64,000 nt of DNA. It comes from JAAYCU01 sp964401335. GTDB lineage: Bacteria > Planctomycetota > Phycisphaerae > UBA1845 > PWPN01. Positions 7,492 to 16,667 of this stretch are shown in pieces. Position 1 is the first letter of the stretch. Each line of letters begins with the position of its first letter. The stretch is taken from positions 15,389 through 79,388 of the forward strand of contig CAYNYK010000005.1 in the NCBI GenBank assembly GCA_964401335.1, given 5' to 3'. A model generated the notes under the pieces. It was not told the DNA's origin, searched no databases, and worked only from the letters and a program-made list of their open reading frames with translations. Position numbers and translations under genes: made by a program.

Positions 7492-8298
7492 ATGGACGAA
7501 ATTTACCAATTGCCCATACCTGATTGGGGGCTGCGTTGCCCGCATTGTCGCACCCTTCTGGCCGGTATGCATGGCTATTTCTGTGACAATTGTCGAAAGG
7601 GATTCGACATCTTGCATCTTTTAGCCGAGCACAAACCCATTGCTCCTGTCGGATTGACCTGCCCTTTCTGCGAATATTCGCTGACCGGTTTAACGCTTAA
7701 TCGCTGCCCGGAATGCGGCCATCCGTTTTCCGTGCGTGTAATGCTTGAAAAGAGAGTGCGGTGGGCGAGGGATCCGTCCGGGGGAATTGTCGAGTACGAC
7801 CACCATCTGAAAAAACGCGAACCCTCGTTCACCGGCCGCGAGCGGCCGTTACCGGATTTCGGATTGATCTGTACTTCCTGCGGAGCGCCGCTGGCCGGCG
7901 CGGAAGACGACCGTTGTCCGGCATGTAATCAACCCTTTGATATCCACAATATTGGACAACAGGACGACTGGGTGGACATCAGCCCCTACGTGTCGCCGAG
8001 AATGGTACCAGTGGTTCGTACGGTCCTTTACGATGCTAAGGTTCCTTACGTTGTCGACGACGCGAGTTTGCACCGATTGTATGGAGGTCTTGTATCCATA
8101 GGTTCCGCCGCCATCCGGGTGCCCCGCGAGTTTATTCTCGACGCGCTTTATGCGCTTAGTTTTGCTGCCAAACCACCCTCCCTTTATGTCGATCAGGCCT
8201 GGTCTTGTCCGAATTGCGGCCAGCAGGTTCCCGCGGGCTTTGAAATCTGCTGGAACTGCAACGCGGCCTGTCCGGATTTGGGGGATGCGGAGACATGA
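7492..8298 (+). CDS. Multi zinc-ribbon protein with a DUF2007-like domain
   Basis: The 268-residue protein has CxxC pairs forming four zinc ribbons: CPHC...CDNC, CPFC...CPEC, CTSC...CPAC, and CPNC...CWNC at the C-terminus. Between the third and fourth ribbons (about residues 165-230) lies an alpha/beta region, VPVVRTVLYDAKVPYVVDD, that resembles the DUF2007 putative signal-transducing domain. No membrane segment is seen. The preferred start is ATG 7492 because a TATAAT box lies six bases before it. The stop codon overlaps the start of the hydrolase gene (ATGA), so the two are co-translated. Role unknown; zinc-dependent protein interaction is likely. Confidence 0.8.
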   Translation: MDEIYQLPIPDWGLRCPHCRTLLAGMHGYFCDNCRKGFDILHLLAEHKPIAPVGLTCPFCEYSLTGLTLNRCPECGHPFSVRVMLEKRVRWARDPSGGIVEYDHHLKKREPSFTGRERPLPDFGLICTSCGAPLAGAEDDRCPACNQPFDIHNIGQQDDWVDISPYVSPRMVPVVRTVLYDAKVPYVVDDASLHRLYGGLVSIGSAAIRVPREFILDALYALSFAAKPPSLYVDQAWSCPNCGQQVPAGFEICWNCNAACPDLGDAET

Positions 8299-9176
8299 AT
8301 ACGCCGACCGATTCGTTGCCTGAACGCCCACAGCGACGCGCACTACGCAAACGCCTCTGGTTTCGTTTACTGGTGTACGCGGCCGGGTTCTATGTTGCCT
8401 GGTGTACGGTCTTGTATTTCTATCAGGACCGGCTGGTTTTTCCGGCCGACGCCGCGCCTGCACCGCTGTCCAAGCCTTTCAGCAATGACGCGGTGGTTAC
8501 AACCTTGCCTCTCCCCGATGGCGGACAGGTGGAATCCTGGTTCTTCCCCGCCGCCTCGGCCGGCATGGATAGTCCCCGCCCGCTGGTCATCTTCTTTCAC
8601 GGCAACGCCGAATTGATCGATCAGCAGGAGGACATCGTAAGCTTGTTTCGTTCCTTCGGTTGCTCGGTCCTACTGCCGGAATATCGCGGCTACGGCCGGG
8701 CCGACGGCGTGCCTTCGCAAGCGGGTATCGTCGAAGATTGCGTGCGCTTCTATGACGAGATCGTTAAACGCGAGGACGTGGATGCAAGGCGGATCGTGTT
8801 TTACGGCCGCTCGCTCGGCGGCGGGGTGGCCGCCCAGGTTGCCGCTTGCCGAAAGCCCGCGGCCATGATTCTCGAATGTACTTTCGCGAGCGCGGCGTCC
8901 ATGGCTCGCGGTTACTGGGCCCCCGAATTCCTGGCCAAACATCCGTTCCGCACCGATCGCGTATTGCCGAGCTTGGATATTCCCATCCTGATTTTTCACG
9001 GCCGACACGATACGATCATCCCCGTCGAGCATGGCCGAAGACTGCACAAGTTGACGCCGCGCAGTGTCTATGTGGAATACGATTGCGGACACAACGACTT
9101 TCCGGGATCAGCCAATCCTGATGATTATTATGATCGGTTAAGAGCTTTTCTTGTCGATTCGGGGATTTTGGAGTGA
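8295..9176 (+). CDS. Membrane-anchored alpha/beta hydrolase, ABHD13/BEM46 type
   Basis: The 293-residue protein has one N-terminal membrane helix (about residues 18-40) and then an alpha/beta-hydrolase fold of the serine aminopeptidase S33 type. The oxyanion region is FFHGNAE, the nucleophile Ser173 is in GRSLGG, and the probable acid and base are Asp239 (HGRHDTII) and His266 (CGHNDF). It would hydrolyse an ester or amide at the membrane face. Its start overlaps the stop of the zinc-ribbon gene by four bases. Confidence 0.9.
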   Translation: MNTPTDSLPERPQRRALRKRLWFRLLVYAAGFYVAWCTVLYFYQDRLVFPADAAPAPLSKPFSNDAVVTTLPLPDGGQVESWFFPAASAGMDSPRPLVIFFHGNAELIDQQEDIVSLFRSFGCSVLLPEYRGYGRADGVPSQAGIVEDCVRFYDEIVKREDVDARRIVFYGRSLGGGVAAQVAACRKPAAMILECTFASAASMARGYWAPEFLAKHPFRTDRVLPSLDIPILIFHGRHDTIIPVEHGRRLHKLTPRSVYVEYDCGHNDFPGSANPDDYYDRLRAFLVDSGILE

Positions 9177-9247
9177 TGGCGGATGGGCTTGAGTCGATGT
9201 TCCGCGAAGATCTATGAGCTGGCCATGGTGTGGTTGGAGGATAAGGC

Positions 9248-10102
9248 ATGACCTCTGGTTCCGTTCCGTCCATGACCGCCGAGGAGCTTGCTCAAGGATG
9301 GCATCCCCTGCGCGTGGGTCGGCGGATCGAAGTCTATGCGGAGGTGTCCAGCACCAATACGGTTGCCTTGGAGGCGGCGGATAAAAGCGACGTCGACGGA
9401 TTGGTCGTGCTGGCCGACTATCAGACCAGTGGCCGTGGACGTTTGGGGCGATCGTGGCAGTCTCCGCGGCGGGCCAGTGTCTTGTGCAGCGTGTTGCTCT
9501 TAATGGATGACCCATCGCTCCGCACCTCGGGCGGTAAACAAGACCGTGTGGCTTCAGCGGATGATCCCGGGATCGGCGGCAGATTGACCCTGTTGGCGGC
9601 TGTCAGTGTTTGTGCTGCCGTGCGCCAGGCCACGGAAATCACCCCGAGCATCAAGTGGCCTAACGACGTGCTTATCAATGGCCGTAAAGTGGGCGGTATT
9701 CTTATCGAATCGCGGGCCCTGAACAATTGCTTGCGGGCCTGGGTGATCGGGATCGGCCTCAATTGTCATCAGCAGGCGGGCCATTTTCCGCCGGAGTTGC
9801 GTGAGACGGCCACTTCGCTTGACCTGGCGGCCTCGCACCCTATCGATCAGACGGCCGTTGCCCGGGAGTTGCTCCGCGCGTTGGATGCACGGTTGGTTGA
9901 TCCGGGAAAACCTTCCGACCGGGAACTGCATGATGAATGGAGTCGCTATGCCGAGCCCATCGGCCGGCGTGTACGGCTCCGCTGCGACGGCCGGGAATAC
10001 GCCGGCCAGACGTTGGCGGTCGAACCGCACGGTGGGTTGATCGTCCAATGTGACGGGGGTGTGCGCAAATGGTTCGATCCGTTGCGTACCACCCTGTTAT
10101 AG
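9248..10102 (+). CDS. birA: Biotin-[acetyl-CoA carboxylase] ligase, monofunctional
   Basis: The 284-residue enzyme activates biotin with ATP and attaches it to biotin carboxyl carrier proteins. The biotinyl-AMP loop GRGRLGRSW is present, followed by KWPNDVLINGRKVGGILIE, a hallmark of the family, and a small C-terminal SH3-like domain. There is no N-terminal winged helix as in E. coli BirA, so it should not act as a repressor. An insert of about 20 residues follows LLLMDDP. GGAGGATAAGGC directly before the ATG is a strong ribosome-binding site. Confidence 0.93.
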   Translation: MTSGSVPSMTAEELAQGWHPLRVGRRIEVYAEVSSTNTVALEAADKSDVDGLVVLADYQTSGRGRLGRSWQSPRRASVLCSVLLLMDDPSLRTSGGKQDRVASADDPGIGGRLTLLAAVSVCAAVRQATEITPSIKWPNDVLINGRKVGGILIESRALNNCLRAWVIGIGLNCHQQAGHFPPELRETATSLDLAASHPIDQTAVARELLRALDARLVDPGKPSDRELHDEWSRYAEPIGRRVRLRCDGREYAGQTLAVEPHGGLIVQCDGGVRKWFDPLRTTLL

Positions 10103-10163
10103 GCGTCGGCTCCGCCAGCTTTCCAGCGATGCGTTTTTTTCGATTCACGCCGATGCGTCATAA

Positions 10164-10200
10164 GGTGGCCCATCCTTTGCGTCAGCAAAGGGTGGGTCTC
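10164..10200 (-). repeat. Hairpin repeat of the GGGCCACC family, copy 1
   Basis: CCCATCCTTTGC (10169-10180) pairs with GCAAAGGGTGGG (10185-10196), twelve pairs with one G-U type pair, loop GTCA. On the minus strand the right flank reads GGGCCACC, as in four other copies near 44.9 and 48.3 kb. It sits between the convergent birA and SWIM genes and could also act as a bidirectional terminator, though no T run follows. Confidence 0.65.
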
Positions 10201-10272
10201 GTTGTCGTCAATGTAGCAATCCGTGATTCTCGAAACGCATCCGGAGAAATATATTGCTACGCGAATCCTATA

Positions 10273-11178
10273 CTACGTCTTTTGCTTCTTTTTTCGGACA
10301 GCGGTTTTTACTTTGGGGTGTTTTGCTATACCGGTTGTATCTGCTTTGGGTTGTCTTGTCGCGACCGGGCGTTTGCGTGGCGAAGTAGTTGCCGTTTTTG
10401 TCAGTTGACGACGCGGCTTGGTTTTTGCGGCCTCGACCTCCACCTCGGCCACCGGGACCGGTGCCAAATCGATGTCGAAAACCTCAGCCAACTCGCCCTC
10501 ATCCAGCGTCCTTCGGTCGGTTTTTCTGGCTTTAGACACGACACTCTTGGCGGCATCCTCCATAACCAGTTCCTGGTGATCGACTCCCCTCAGCAGAAAC
10601 AGCAGTTCGGGTTTCTCGTCCAGCCGTGCCCCGATGCCATACATCGCCGCGGCGACATGTTTGCACATGACCGCCCAGTCCGGGCAGGAGCATTTCAGGC
10701 TGATTTCGCCGGGCAGGGGAAACAACCCCTGATTTTTATCCGTAACCACGTTCATGACATGGTCGGATAACCGCCCTTGGAGTAACTCAAGAAGCGAACC
10801 CACGCGACCGGTACAGGCATCCTTGAGCCGTTGCCACTTGTTCTTGGGCAAAGGCTTGATCGCTATCCGAATATCATAGATATCCGACCCGCTGACCTTC
10901 GCCTCGATCATGCCTTTCTGGATATCCAAGTGACAGACCGAGCCGTTCCGTACATACGTACGGCCGCGCGGCAAACGGTTTGCGTAATCGCTGAATTTCT
11001 CGAGATGCTCGCACCAGGCCTGTCCCCAAAACGTATGGGCGATTCGGCGTCCTTCCACTTTGACCGGCTGAATGTTCATGCCCTTCTTGCGCAGCTTCTC
11101 CATTTTCTTCTGCGCCTGAGCTCGCCGCTTCCATACCGGTACATAAGGCCGCCAGCCCCAACCCCATCTATGATACAT
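10273..11178 (-). CDS. SWIM zinc-finger protein
   Basis: The 301-residue protein contains the SWIM motif CSCPDWAVMCKH (CxC...CxH, around residue 165-180), a zinc-binding fold that contacts DNA or protein. The N-terminus is basic and Trp/Tyr-rich (GWGWRPY); the C-terminal 60 residues are a Lys/Arg/Thr-rich tail resembling histone tails. It starts three bases after the stop of the SNF2 helicase gene, so the two are an operon. SWIM proteins beside SNF2 ATPases form a widespread conserved pair of unknown role, probably DNA remodelling. Confidence 0.88.
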   Translation of the reverse strand: MYHRWGWGWRPYVPVWKRRAQAQKKMEKLRKKGMNIQPVKVEGRRIAHTFWGQAWCEHLEKFSDYANRLPRGRTYVRNGSVCHLDIQKGMIEAKVSGSDIYDIRIAIKPLPKNKWQRLKDACTGRVGSLLELLQGRLSDHVMNVVTDKNQGLFPLPGEISLKCSCPDWAVMCKHVAAAMYGIGARLDEKPELLFLLRGVDHQELVMEDAAKSVVSKARKTDRRTLDEGELAEVFDIDLAPVPVAEVEVEAAKTKPRRQLTKTATTSPRKRPVATRQPKADTTGIAKHPKVKTAVRKKKQKT

Positions 11179-11181
11179 GAG

Positions 11182-13902
11182 TTATTCCTCCATCGCTTTG
11201 TTTATATCCAGTCGAACCAAATCAAGCAATTCGTCGTCACTCATTTCGGTGACCAGTTGCGGTACGCCGTCTTCCAGGATTTCGCCGGCCAAGGCCGTCT
11301 TATCCCGGATCAAGGTGTCGATCTTCTCCTCAATCGTACCCTGGCAGACAAATTTATGCACCATGACCTTGCGGGTCTGGCCGATGCGAAACGCCCGGTC
11401 GGTAGCCTGATTCTCGACGGCCGGGTTCCACCAGCGGTCGAAATGGATCACGTGGGTGGCGGCGGTCAGGTTCAAACCCGTGCCGCCGGCCTTGAGCGAC
11501 AGGACCATGAACGGCGGGCCGTCCTCGCGCTGGAAGGCATCGACAATCTGTTTACGTTTGCCGACCACTGTGCCGCCGTGCAACAGGAGGCCGGAGCGGC
11601 CGAAGACCTTTTCCAAAAAAGCGGCCAATGGCGCGGTGACCTCGCGGAACTGGGTGAAGACGAGGGCCTTTTCCTGCCGCTCGGCGATTTCCTCGCACAG
11701 TTCGCGCAGGCGATGAAACTTGCCGCTGTCGTCCGGAGCGTAATCGCCGGACCCCAACCACTGGTCGGGATGGTTGCAAATCTGCTTGAACCGCATGATA
11801 AACGCCAGAATAAGCCCGCGACGGGCGATACCGGCTTCCTGTTCTTTCAATGCCTGGCTCAAGGCCCGCACGGATTCCTCGTAAAGCACCGCCTGCTTCT
11901 TACGCAAGTGGCAAAACGCCTGCAATTCCACTTTATCCGGCAGGTCGGCGATGATCGACTTGTCCGTCTTCATGCGTCGCAGAATGTACGGGGCCACCAG
12001 ACGGCGGAGCGGGCCGTATTGGTCTGTCGTCCGTCGCTGAAGACGCTTGACGAACCCTCCGAACGTCTGGACCGAGCCGAGTAACCCGGGGCAAAGGAAA
12101 TCGAAGATCGACCACAGGTCGGTCAGCCGGTTTTCCACGGGTGTGCCGGTCAGAACGATCCTGGCGTCCGCTTTCAGTTGTTTGACCGCCCGGGTCTGGC
12201 GGGCCGCCGGATTCTTGATGGCCTGGGCCTCGTCCAGGATGGCCAATGACCAGTCGATGGATGTGAGCCATTCCAGCCGGGTCAACATCGAATAGGTCGT
12301 TAAAACCGCATCCACGCCGTCCACGGCACGTTGGGGATTTTTAGCCAATGCTTTCAAGCGCTCCACCCTGCTCTGGGAGGGGTGAACGAACAGACAGCGC
12401 AGCGATGGCGCGAACCGTTCGATTTCCGCCTTCCAATTGGCCAGCAGCGACGCCGGAAGAACCAGCAAAGCCGGACGAGTCTCGTCGGTTGAATGTTCCT
12501 TCTTAAGCATCAACAGCAGGGTAAGAACCTGAATCGTTTTACCAAGCCCCATGTCGTCGGCCAGGCATGATCCCAGACGCAACCTGCTCAGCAGCCACAA
12601 CCACCGGACGCCGATCTGTTGATAGGGTCGTAGCGTCGCCCTCAATTCCGGCGGAGGCACGGCGACGCTGACGTGATCCGGCCGGCGAATCTGGCGAAGA
12701 TGATCCTCCAACCATGTGCCGGCCCGAACCTCCGACCAGTTGGCGACGTGTTCGTCCAAAAGCGTCGTGTCCCGGGCGTCGATAGGCGCTCCCGCCAACA
12801 GACGCATCCCTTGCAGAAAAGAAATGCCGTCCGAACCGACGGACTTCTCGACTTGTTCCCAATGCTGCAACGCTTGTTGGAGTTTCTCCTTGTCCACCTC
12901 CACCCAACGTCCCTTGAGGAACGCCAGCCCGCTCGATCCTTCCAGGATGCTCCGCCATTCTTCGGAGGTGAGTTTTTCACCATCAAGGGTTAACTCCACT
13001 TGGAAGTCCAGCATGGCGTCCGCCCCAAACCGGGCCGGCCCTTTCTGGCCGATGGCGACCCCCACGGCAACTCGGGCGGCCCGTTTCGTCCACCAGTTTG
13101 GCACGCGAACCAGTAAGCCGCAGTCTTCCAGCAGCGGCAGGTCGCGCAGCAAGCGGTGGGCTTCGCTGGGCGTCCAGGCCAGCGGCGCAAACACCTGTCC
13201 GCTTTCCACCAAATCTTTCACCCAGGTACAGCGCTCCGCCGCCCGTTGCACCGGACTAAGCAGATGGATGAGCCTTTGCTTGTTCCTGGCCCCCGCGTAC
13301 TCCTGCAAGGCCCTACCAAGCGGTTGATACTGTACCCGCCCGCCATCCAGCATCTTGGGAGCGTAGGTTGCCAGAAAGGCGAACGGGTATTCCGTATCTC
13401 GTTTATTTTCGGCCAGATGAAAACAAACTCGACCCACGCGGTGCCACAGCGGGCTCCGTCGCTTAAGCCATTCGCCCAGCCCGCCGGCCTGGGTGGCAAT
13501 TTCGCCGCGCACCATGCGGTCCAATTCCTCCCACAGGGCCGTCAATGTTTCGGCTCGCAGATATTCTCCCCCGCGCATGGGTGGGGCGGCGAAGACCATC
13601 TCCGCGAAATCGTCAAGGGGGGCGCTCAGCGGTTGCGTCAGGTTTTCCGCCGGTTCAGGAATATGACACAGCTCGGTCAAATATAATTCGCTCAAACTTC
13701 GCCAGAACATAAAAACGGGGGGAAGCGCGGACTTGTCCCGAAGGGTCGCCAGACATAGCAGAAGTTCACTCTGGCCTTTATTGAATGCGGCGCGAAGCGA
13801 ATCGATCACCGCTTCCGGCAGGGCCGACGAGATTTCTCCCTCGACAACAACGGTATCGATCAAGTTCAAATGGCCGCTTGGTGTCAGTGTGATATCCAGC
13901 AA
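11182..13902 (-). CDS. SNF2-family DNA-dependent ATPase / helicase
   Basis: The 906-residue protein has an N-terminal SNF2-associated domain (about residues 1-430), followed by the two RecA lobes. Walker A is DDMGLGKT, the DExx box is LDEAQAIKNP, motif III is LTGTPVENRL, and the C-terminal lobe has LLHGGT and the motif VI region QATDRAFRIGQ. It should translocate on duplex DNA. The start codon is TTG at 13902: GGAGG lies seven bases upstream and no better start follows. It heads the operon with the SWIM protein. Confidence 0.93.
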   Translation of the reverse strand: MLDITLTPSGHLNLIDTVVVEGEISSALPEAVIDSLRAAFNKGQSELLLCLATLRDKSALPPVFMFWRSLSELYLTELCHIPEPAENLTQPLSAPLDDFAEMVFAAPPMRGGEYLRAETLTALWEELDRMVRGEIATQAGGLGEWLKRRSPLWHRVGRVCFHLAENKRDTEYPFAFLATYAPKMLDGGRVQYQPLGRALQEYAGARNKQRLIHLLSPVQRAAERCTWVKDLVESGQVFAPLAWTPSEAHRLLRDLPLLEDCGLLVRVPNWWTKRAARVAVGVAIGQKGPARFGADAMLDFQVELTLDGEKLTSEEWRSILEGSSGLAFLKGRWVEVDKEKLQQALQHWEQVEKSVGSDGISFLQGMRLLAGAPIDARDTTLLDEHVANWSEVRAGTWLEDHLRQIRRPDHVSVAVPPPELRATLRPYQQIGVRWLWLLSRLRLGSCLADDMGLGKTIQVLTLLLMLKKEHSTDETRPALLVLPASLLANWKAEIERFAPSLRCLFVHPSQSRVERLKALAKNPQRAVDGVDAVLTTYSMLTRLEWLTSIDWSLAILDEAQAIKNPAARQTRAVKQLKADARIVLTGTPVENRLTDLWSIFDFLCPGLLGSVQTFGGFVKRLQRRTTDQYGPLRRLVAPYILRRMKTDKSIIADLPDKVELQAFCHLRKKQAVLYEESVRALSQALKEQEAGIARRGLILAFIMRFKQICNHPDQWLGSGDYAPDDSGKFHRLRELCEEIAERQEKALVFTQFREVTAPLAAFLEKVFGRSGLLLHGGTVVGKRKQIVDAFQREDGPPFMVLSLKAGGTGLNLTAATHVIHFDRWWNPAVENQATDRAFRIGQTRKVMVHKFVCQGTIEEKIDTLIRDKTALAGEILEDGVPQLVTEMSDDELLDLVRLDINKAMEE

Positions 13903-14008
13903 TCCCTTGCCTCCGCCAATTCATAATAAACGTGACCATCATAATACATATTTCTGGTGGCGGGAAAGGCCCTGAAGTAAAACGTAAGTGGATATGACAA
14001 TTAACCGT

Positions 14009-15958
14009 TCACGCCGATTCGCCGGCCTTGGCCTCCCAGGCGGCGTTGAGGGCGGACAGTTCCGCGCGGAGCAGATCGACCTGTTGCCGAAGCGCTTTGG
14101 CCCGCTCAGCGTCGCGATAAATGTTCGGATCGGAGAACTGGTGTTCGACGGCCGCCACCTGTTCTTCGCGCTCGATGATCTCCTCCTCCAGCCGCGCCAG
14201 CGACCAGCGGGCGTAAGGCGCGTCATTGCTGGATTGCGTGTCGGCTTTCGACTTTGCCTTCTGTTTCTGACGCTGGCGATTGGCCCGGCGGGCGTCGGCC
14301 CGGGCTTGTTCGGCGGCGGCCCGCCTGGCGGTTTCGCGGTCGGCCAGACGCTGCTCGTACGTGCTCCAGTTGCCGGGAAGCAATTCGTATTTGGCTCGTT
14401 CCGGCAGCACAAGCAGCTTGTTCACCACGCGATCGAGGAAATACCGATCGTGGCTGACCAGCAGAATAGCCCCCTCGTAAGCGATTAAGGCCTCTTCGAG
14501 GGCTTCCTTGCCGGGAATGTCGAGATGGTTGGTCGGCTCGTCAAGAACCAGCACCTGCGGGTTTCGCCAGACCAAGGCGGCCAGGGTGATCCGGCTCTGC
14601 TCGCCGCCGGACAGGTCGCCCACTCGCTTGAACACCTCGTCACCGGTGAATAGAAACGCCGCCAGAAACGAGCGGATTTGTTTCTCCTGCGCGCTGGTAT
14701 ACCGCGGAGCGATGGTCTGAATGACGGTCAATTCGCGATCGAGATCGGCCATCTCCTGATCGTAGTAGCCGATCTGAAGATTCTCGTAGAGTCGGATTTC
14801 ACCGCTGTCCGGCTCCAGTCGGCGCATGGCCATCTTGAGCAGAGTGGTCTTGCCCACGCCGTTGGGGCCGATGATCCCGATCTTCTCGCCGCGGCAGATT
14901 TCCAGATCAAGATTGTCGAACAGTACAATCTCGCCGAAAGCTTTTCGCAGATTGCGACAACGCAGCACCATATCGCCCGCCCGCGTGGCGGGGGTAAAAT
15001 CGATGGCCATTTTGCGACGATGATGCACCGGTCCCTCGATGATTTTGCCGTCGCGTTCCATGCGTTCGAGCATCCGCAGGCGGCCGCGCGCTTGCTTGGC
15101 CCGCGATTTGTCGGCCTTGACCCGCTCGGCATATTCGCGCTGGTGGGCGAGCCAGACTTGCTGCTTTTCATATTCGCGCTGCCCGGTGAGTTCACGGATC
15201 CGTTTGCTTTCCGCGTAATCCGAATAGCCGCAGGAATAGACGGTGATGCGTTTCCTGTCGAGATCGGCGATCTTGTCGGCCACTCGGTCAAGCAGGTAAC
15301 GGTCGTGGGAGACCACGATGACCGTGCCGTGATAATCCGCCAGATATTGTTCAAGAAAGCGGGTGGCCTCGATATCCAGGTGGTTGGTCGGCTCATCGAG
15401 CAGGAGCAGGTCGGCCTCCTGCAGCAGCAACTTAGCCAGTGCGGCCCGGCATTTCTGCCCGCCGGAAAACGTGGCGATCGGTTGGTCGAGGTCGGCCGGA
15501 GAAAAGCCCAGCCCCCCGAGAACTTCCTTGACCAGCGTTTCGTAGCGATAGCCGCCGGCCGCCTCAAGCCGATGGTGCAACTCGTCGTACTCGGCCATCA
15601 GTTCGTCCAGCCGATCCGTGTCGTGATGCTCGGCAATTTCCTGGCCGATATGGCTCAGCCGCTCCTCTAATTGTTGCAGATTGGCGAACGTGCCGCGCAC
15701 CTCGTCGAAGAGGGTGGCCTGACTGTCCAGTTCCGGTTCCTGTGACAGGTAGGCGATCTGCAGGCCGCGGGACCGGGTAACCTGCCCGATCTGCGGCTTG
15801 ATCTCATTGAGGATCAGGCGGAACAGAGTCGTCTTACCCGAACCGTTGGGTCCGACCAGCCCGACTTTCTCGCCACGCTGGATCTCCCAATCGAGCCCGT
15901 CCAGCACCACCTGGGGGCCAAAACTGACCTGAATATCTTTTAACGCCACCAGTGACAT
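14009..15958 (-). CDS. ABC-F family ATPase (ribosome-associated, Uup/YheS-like)
   Basis: The 649-residue protein has two ABC domains without membrane segments. Walker A motifs are GPNGSGKTT and GPNGVGKTT, signatures FSGGQ and LSGGEQ, and both Walker B motifs continue into DEPTNHLDI. The linker between domains (about 245-320) is Arg/Lys/Glu-rich, as in the P-site tRNA interaction motif of this family. A charged coiled coil (about 540-640) ends the protein, as in Uup. ABC-F proteins act on stalled ribosomes or, for Uup, limit transposon excision. ATG 15958 is chosen from homology (MSLVALKDIQVSFG) and has a promoter right before it, with no Shine-Dalgarno sequence. Confidence 0.93.
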   Translation of the reverse strand: MSLVALKDIQVSFGPQVVLDGLDWEIQRGEKVGLVGPNGSGKTTLFRLILNEIKPQIGQVTRSRGLQIAYLSQEPELDSQATLFDEVRGTFANLQQLEERLSHIGQEIAEHHDTDRLDELMAEYDELHHRLEAAGGYRYETLVKEVLGGLGFSPADLDQPIATFSGGQKCRAALAKLLLQEADLLLLDEPTNHLDIEATRFLEQYLADYHGTVIVVSHDRYLLDRVADKIADLDRKRITVYSCGYSDYAESKRIRELTGQREYEKQQVWLAHQREYAERVKADKSRAKQARGRLRMLERMERDGKIIEGPVHHRRKMAIDFTPATRAGDMVLRCRNLRKAFGEIVLFDNLDLEICRGEKIGIIGPNGVGKTTLLKMAMRRLEPDSGEIRLYENLQIGYYDQEMADLDRELTVIQTIAPRYTSAQEKQIRSFLAAFLFTGDEVFKRVGDLSGGEQSRITLAALVWRNPQVLVLDEPTNHLDIPGKEALEEALIAYEGAILLVSHDRYFLDRVVNKLLVLPERAKYELLPGNWSTYEQRLADRETARRAAAEQARADARRANRQRQKQKAKSKADTQSSNDAPYARWSLARLEEEIIEREEQVAAVEHQFSDPNIYRDAERAKALRQQVDLLRAELSALNAAWEAKAGESA

Positions 15959-15964
15959 GCCGGG

Positions 15965-15994
15965 ATGATATGCAAGATACCAGGCGATTGCCAA
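15965..15994 (-). promoter_or_regulatory. Candidate leaderless promoter of the ABC-F gene
   Basis: On the minus strand TTGGCA (15994-15989), an 18-base spacer and TATCAT (15970-15965) form a sigma70-type promoter. The -10 box ends six bases before ATG 15958, so transcription should begin at or very near the start codon. Confidence 0.6.
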
Positions 15995-16268
15995 TCCCTT
16001 GTTCACGATCGGTTTATACAGAGGGGAACGGGCTGTTATCACGGTTGGGTACACCCGAAATAGAGCGGCAGGGTGGCATGAGCGGGGTCCGGTACTCCGG
16101 ATTCTGCCCGTGTGATACAGTAAAGCTCACCCTTTCCCCTTCACCCCTCATTCTTCATCTCTTCAAGAGCAAACAAGGGTTTGGCCGTGCTTTTAAGGCC
16201 GCGCTGGCGAGCAAAAACAATCCCAAGTAAGTCGGAATCCGCCGCGCTATCTTTCCTCGGTTGCACCC

Positions 16269-16667
16269 GATGGCGGTCCGCACGGGCTAGGGTATATCCA
16301 CGGGATCAAAAAAGTCGATCCCGACGAATGGTTCTTCAAGGCCCATTTCTATCAGGATCCCGTCTGCCCCGGCTCGCTCGGCCTGGAATCGTTTCTGCAG
16401 CTGCTCAAGATCGTCGCCTTGGAAAAATGGGGCTCTACGCTGAACGCTACCCATCGCTTCACGCCGATCCTGCTCGGCGCCGCCCACCGCTGGCAGTATC
16501 GAGGCCAGATCCTTCCCACCGGCAAGCTCGTGGAAGTCGAGGCCATCATCACCGAAATGCGCGAACAACCCTCGCCACTGATCAAAGCCGACGGTTTCCT
16601 CAAAATCGATGGCACCATAATCTACGAAATGCTTGATTTCGGGATCGCGATGGTTCCCGCGGAGTAA
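16269..16667 (+). pseudogene. Remnant of a FabA-like dehydratase domain of a PUFA/polyketide synthase
   Basis: An open frame of about 133 codons encodes a hot-dog dehydratase segment: HGLGYIHGIKKVDPDEWFFK, then HFYQDPVCPGSLGLESFLQL and YRGQILPTGK. These strings are typical of the dehydratase domains in PfaC-type polyunsaturated fatty acid synthases, where such a domain is part of a protein of over 1000 residues. No start codon with a ribosome-binding site precedes it; the upstream frame is open but unlike the family, and the only ATG nearby (16270) is out of frame. I read it as a broken-off fragment of a larger gene. A short functional hot-dog protein starting at ATG 16419 is less likely. Confidence 0.65.

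Noticed and set aside
10831..12084. Long plus-strand reading frame of 417 codons
   Set aside because: It lies antisense to the SNF2 helicase, whose motifs are intact; the frame is a by-product of its codon use.
14678..15670. Plus-strand frame of 330 codons
   Set aside because: Antisense to the ABC-F ATPase with all its motifs on the minus strand.
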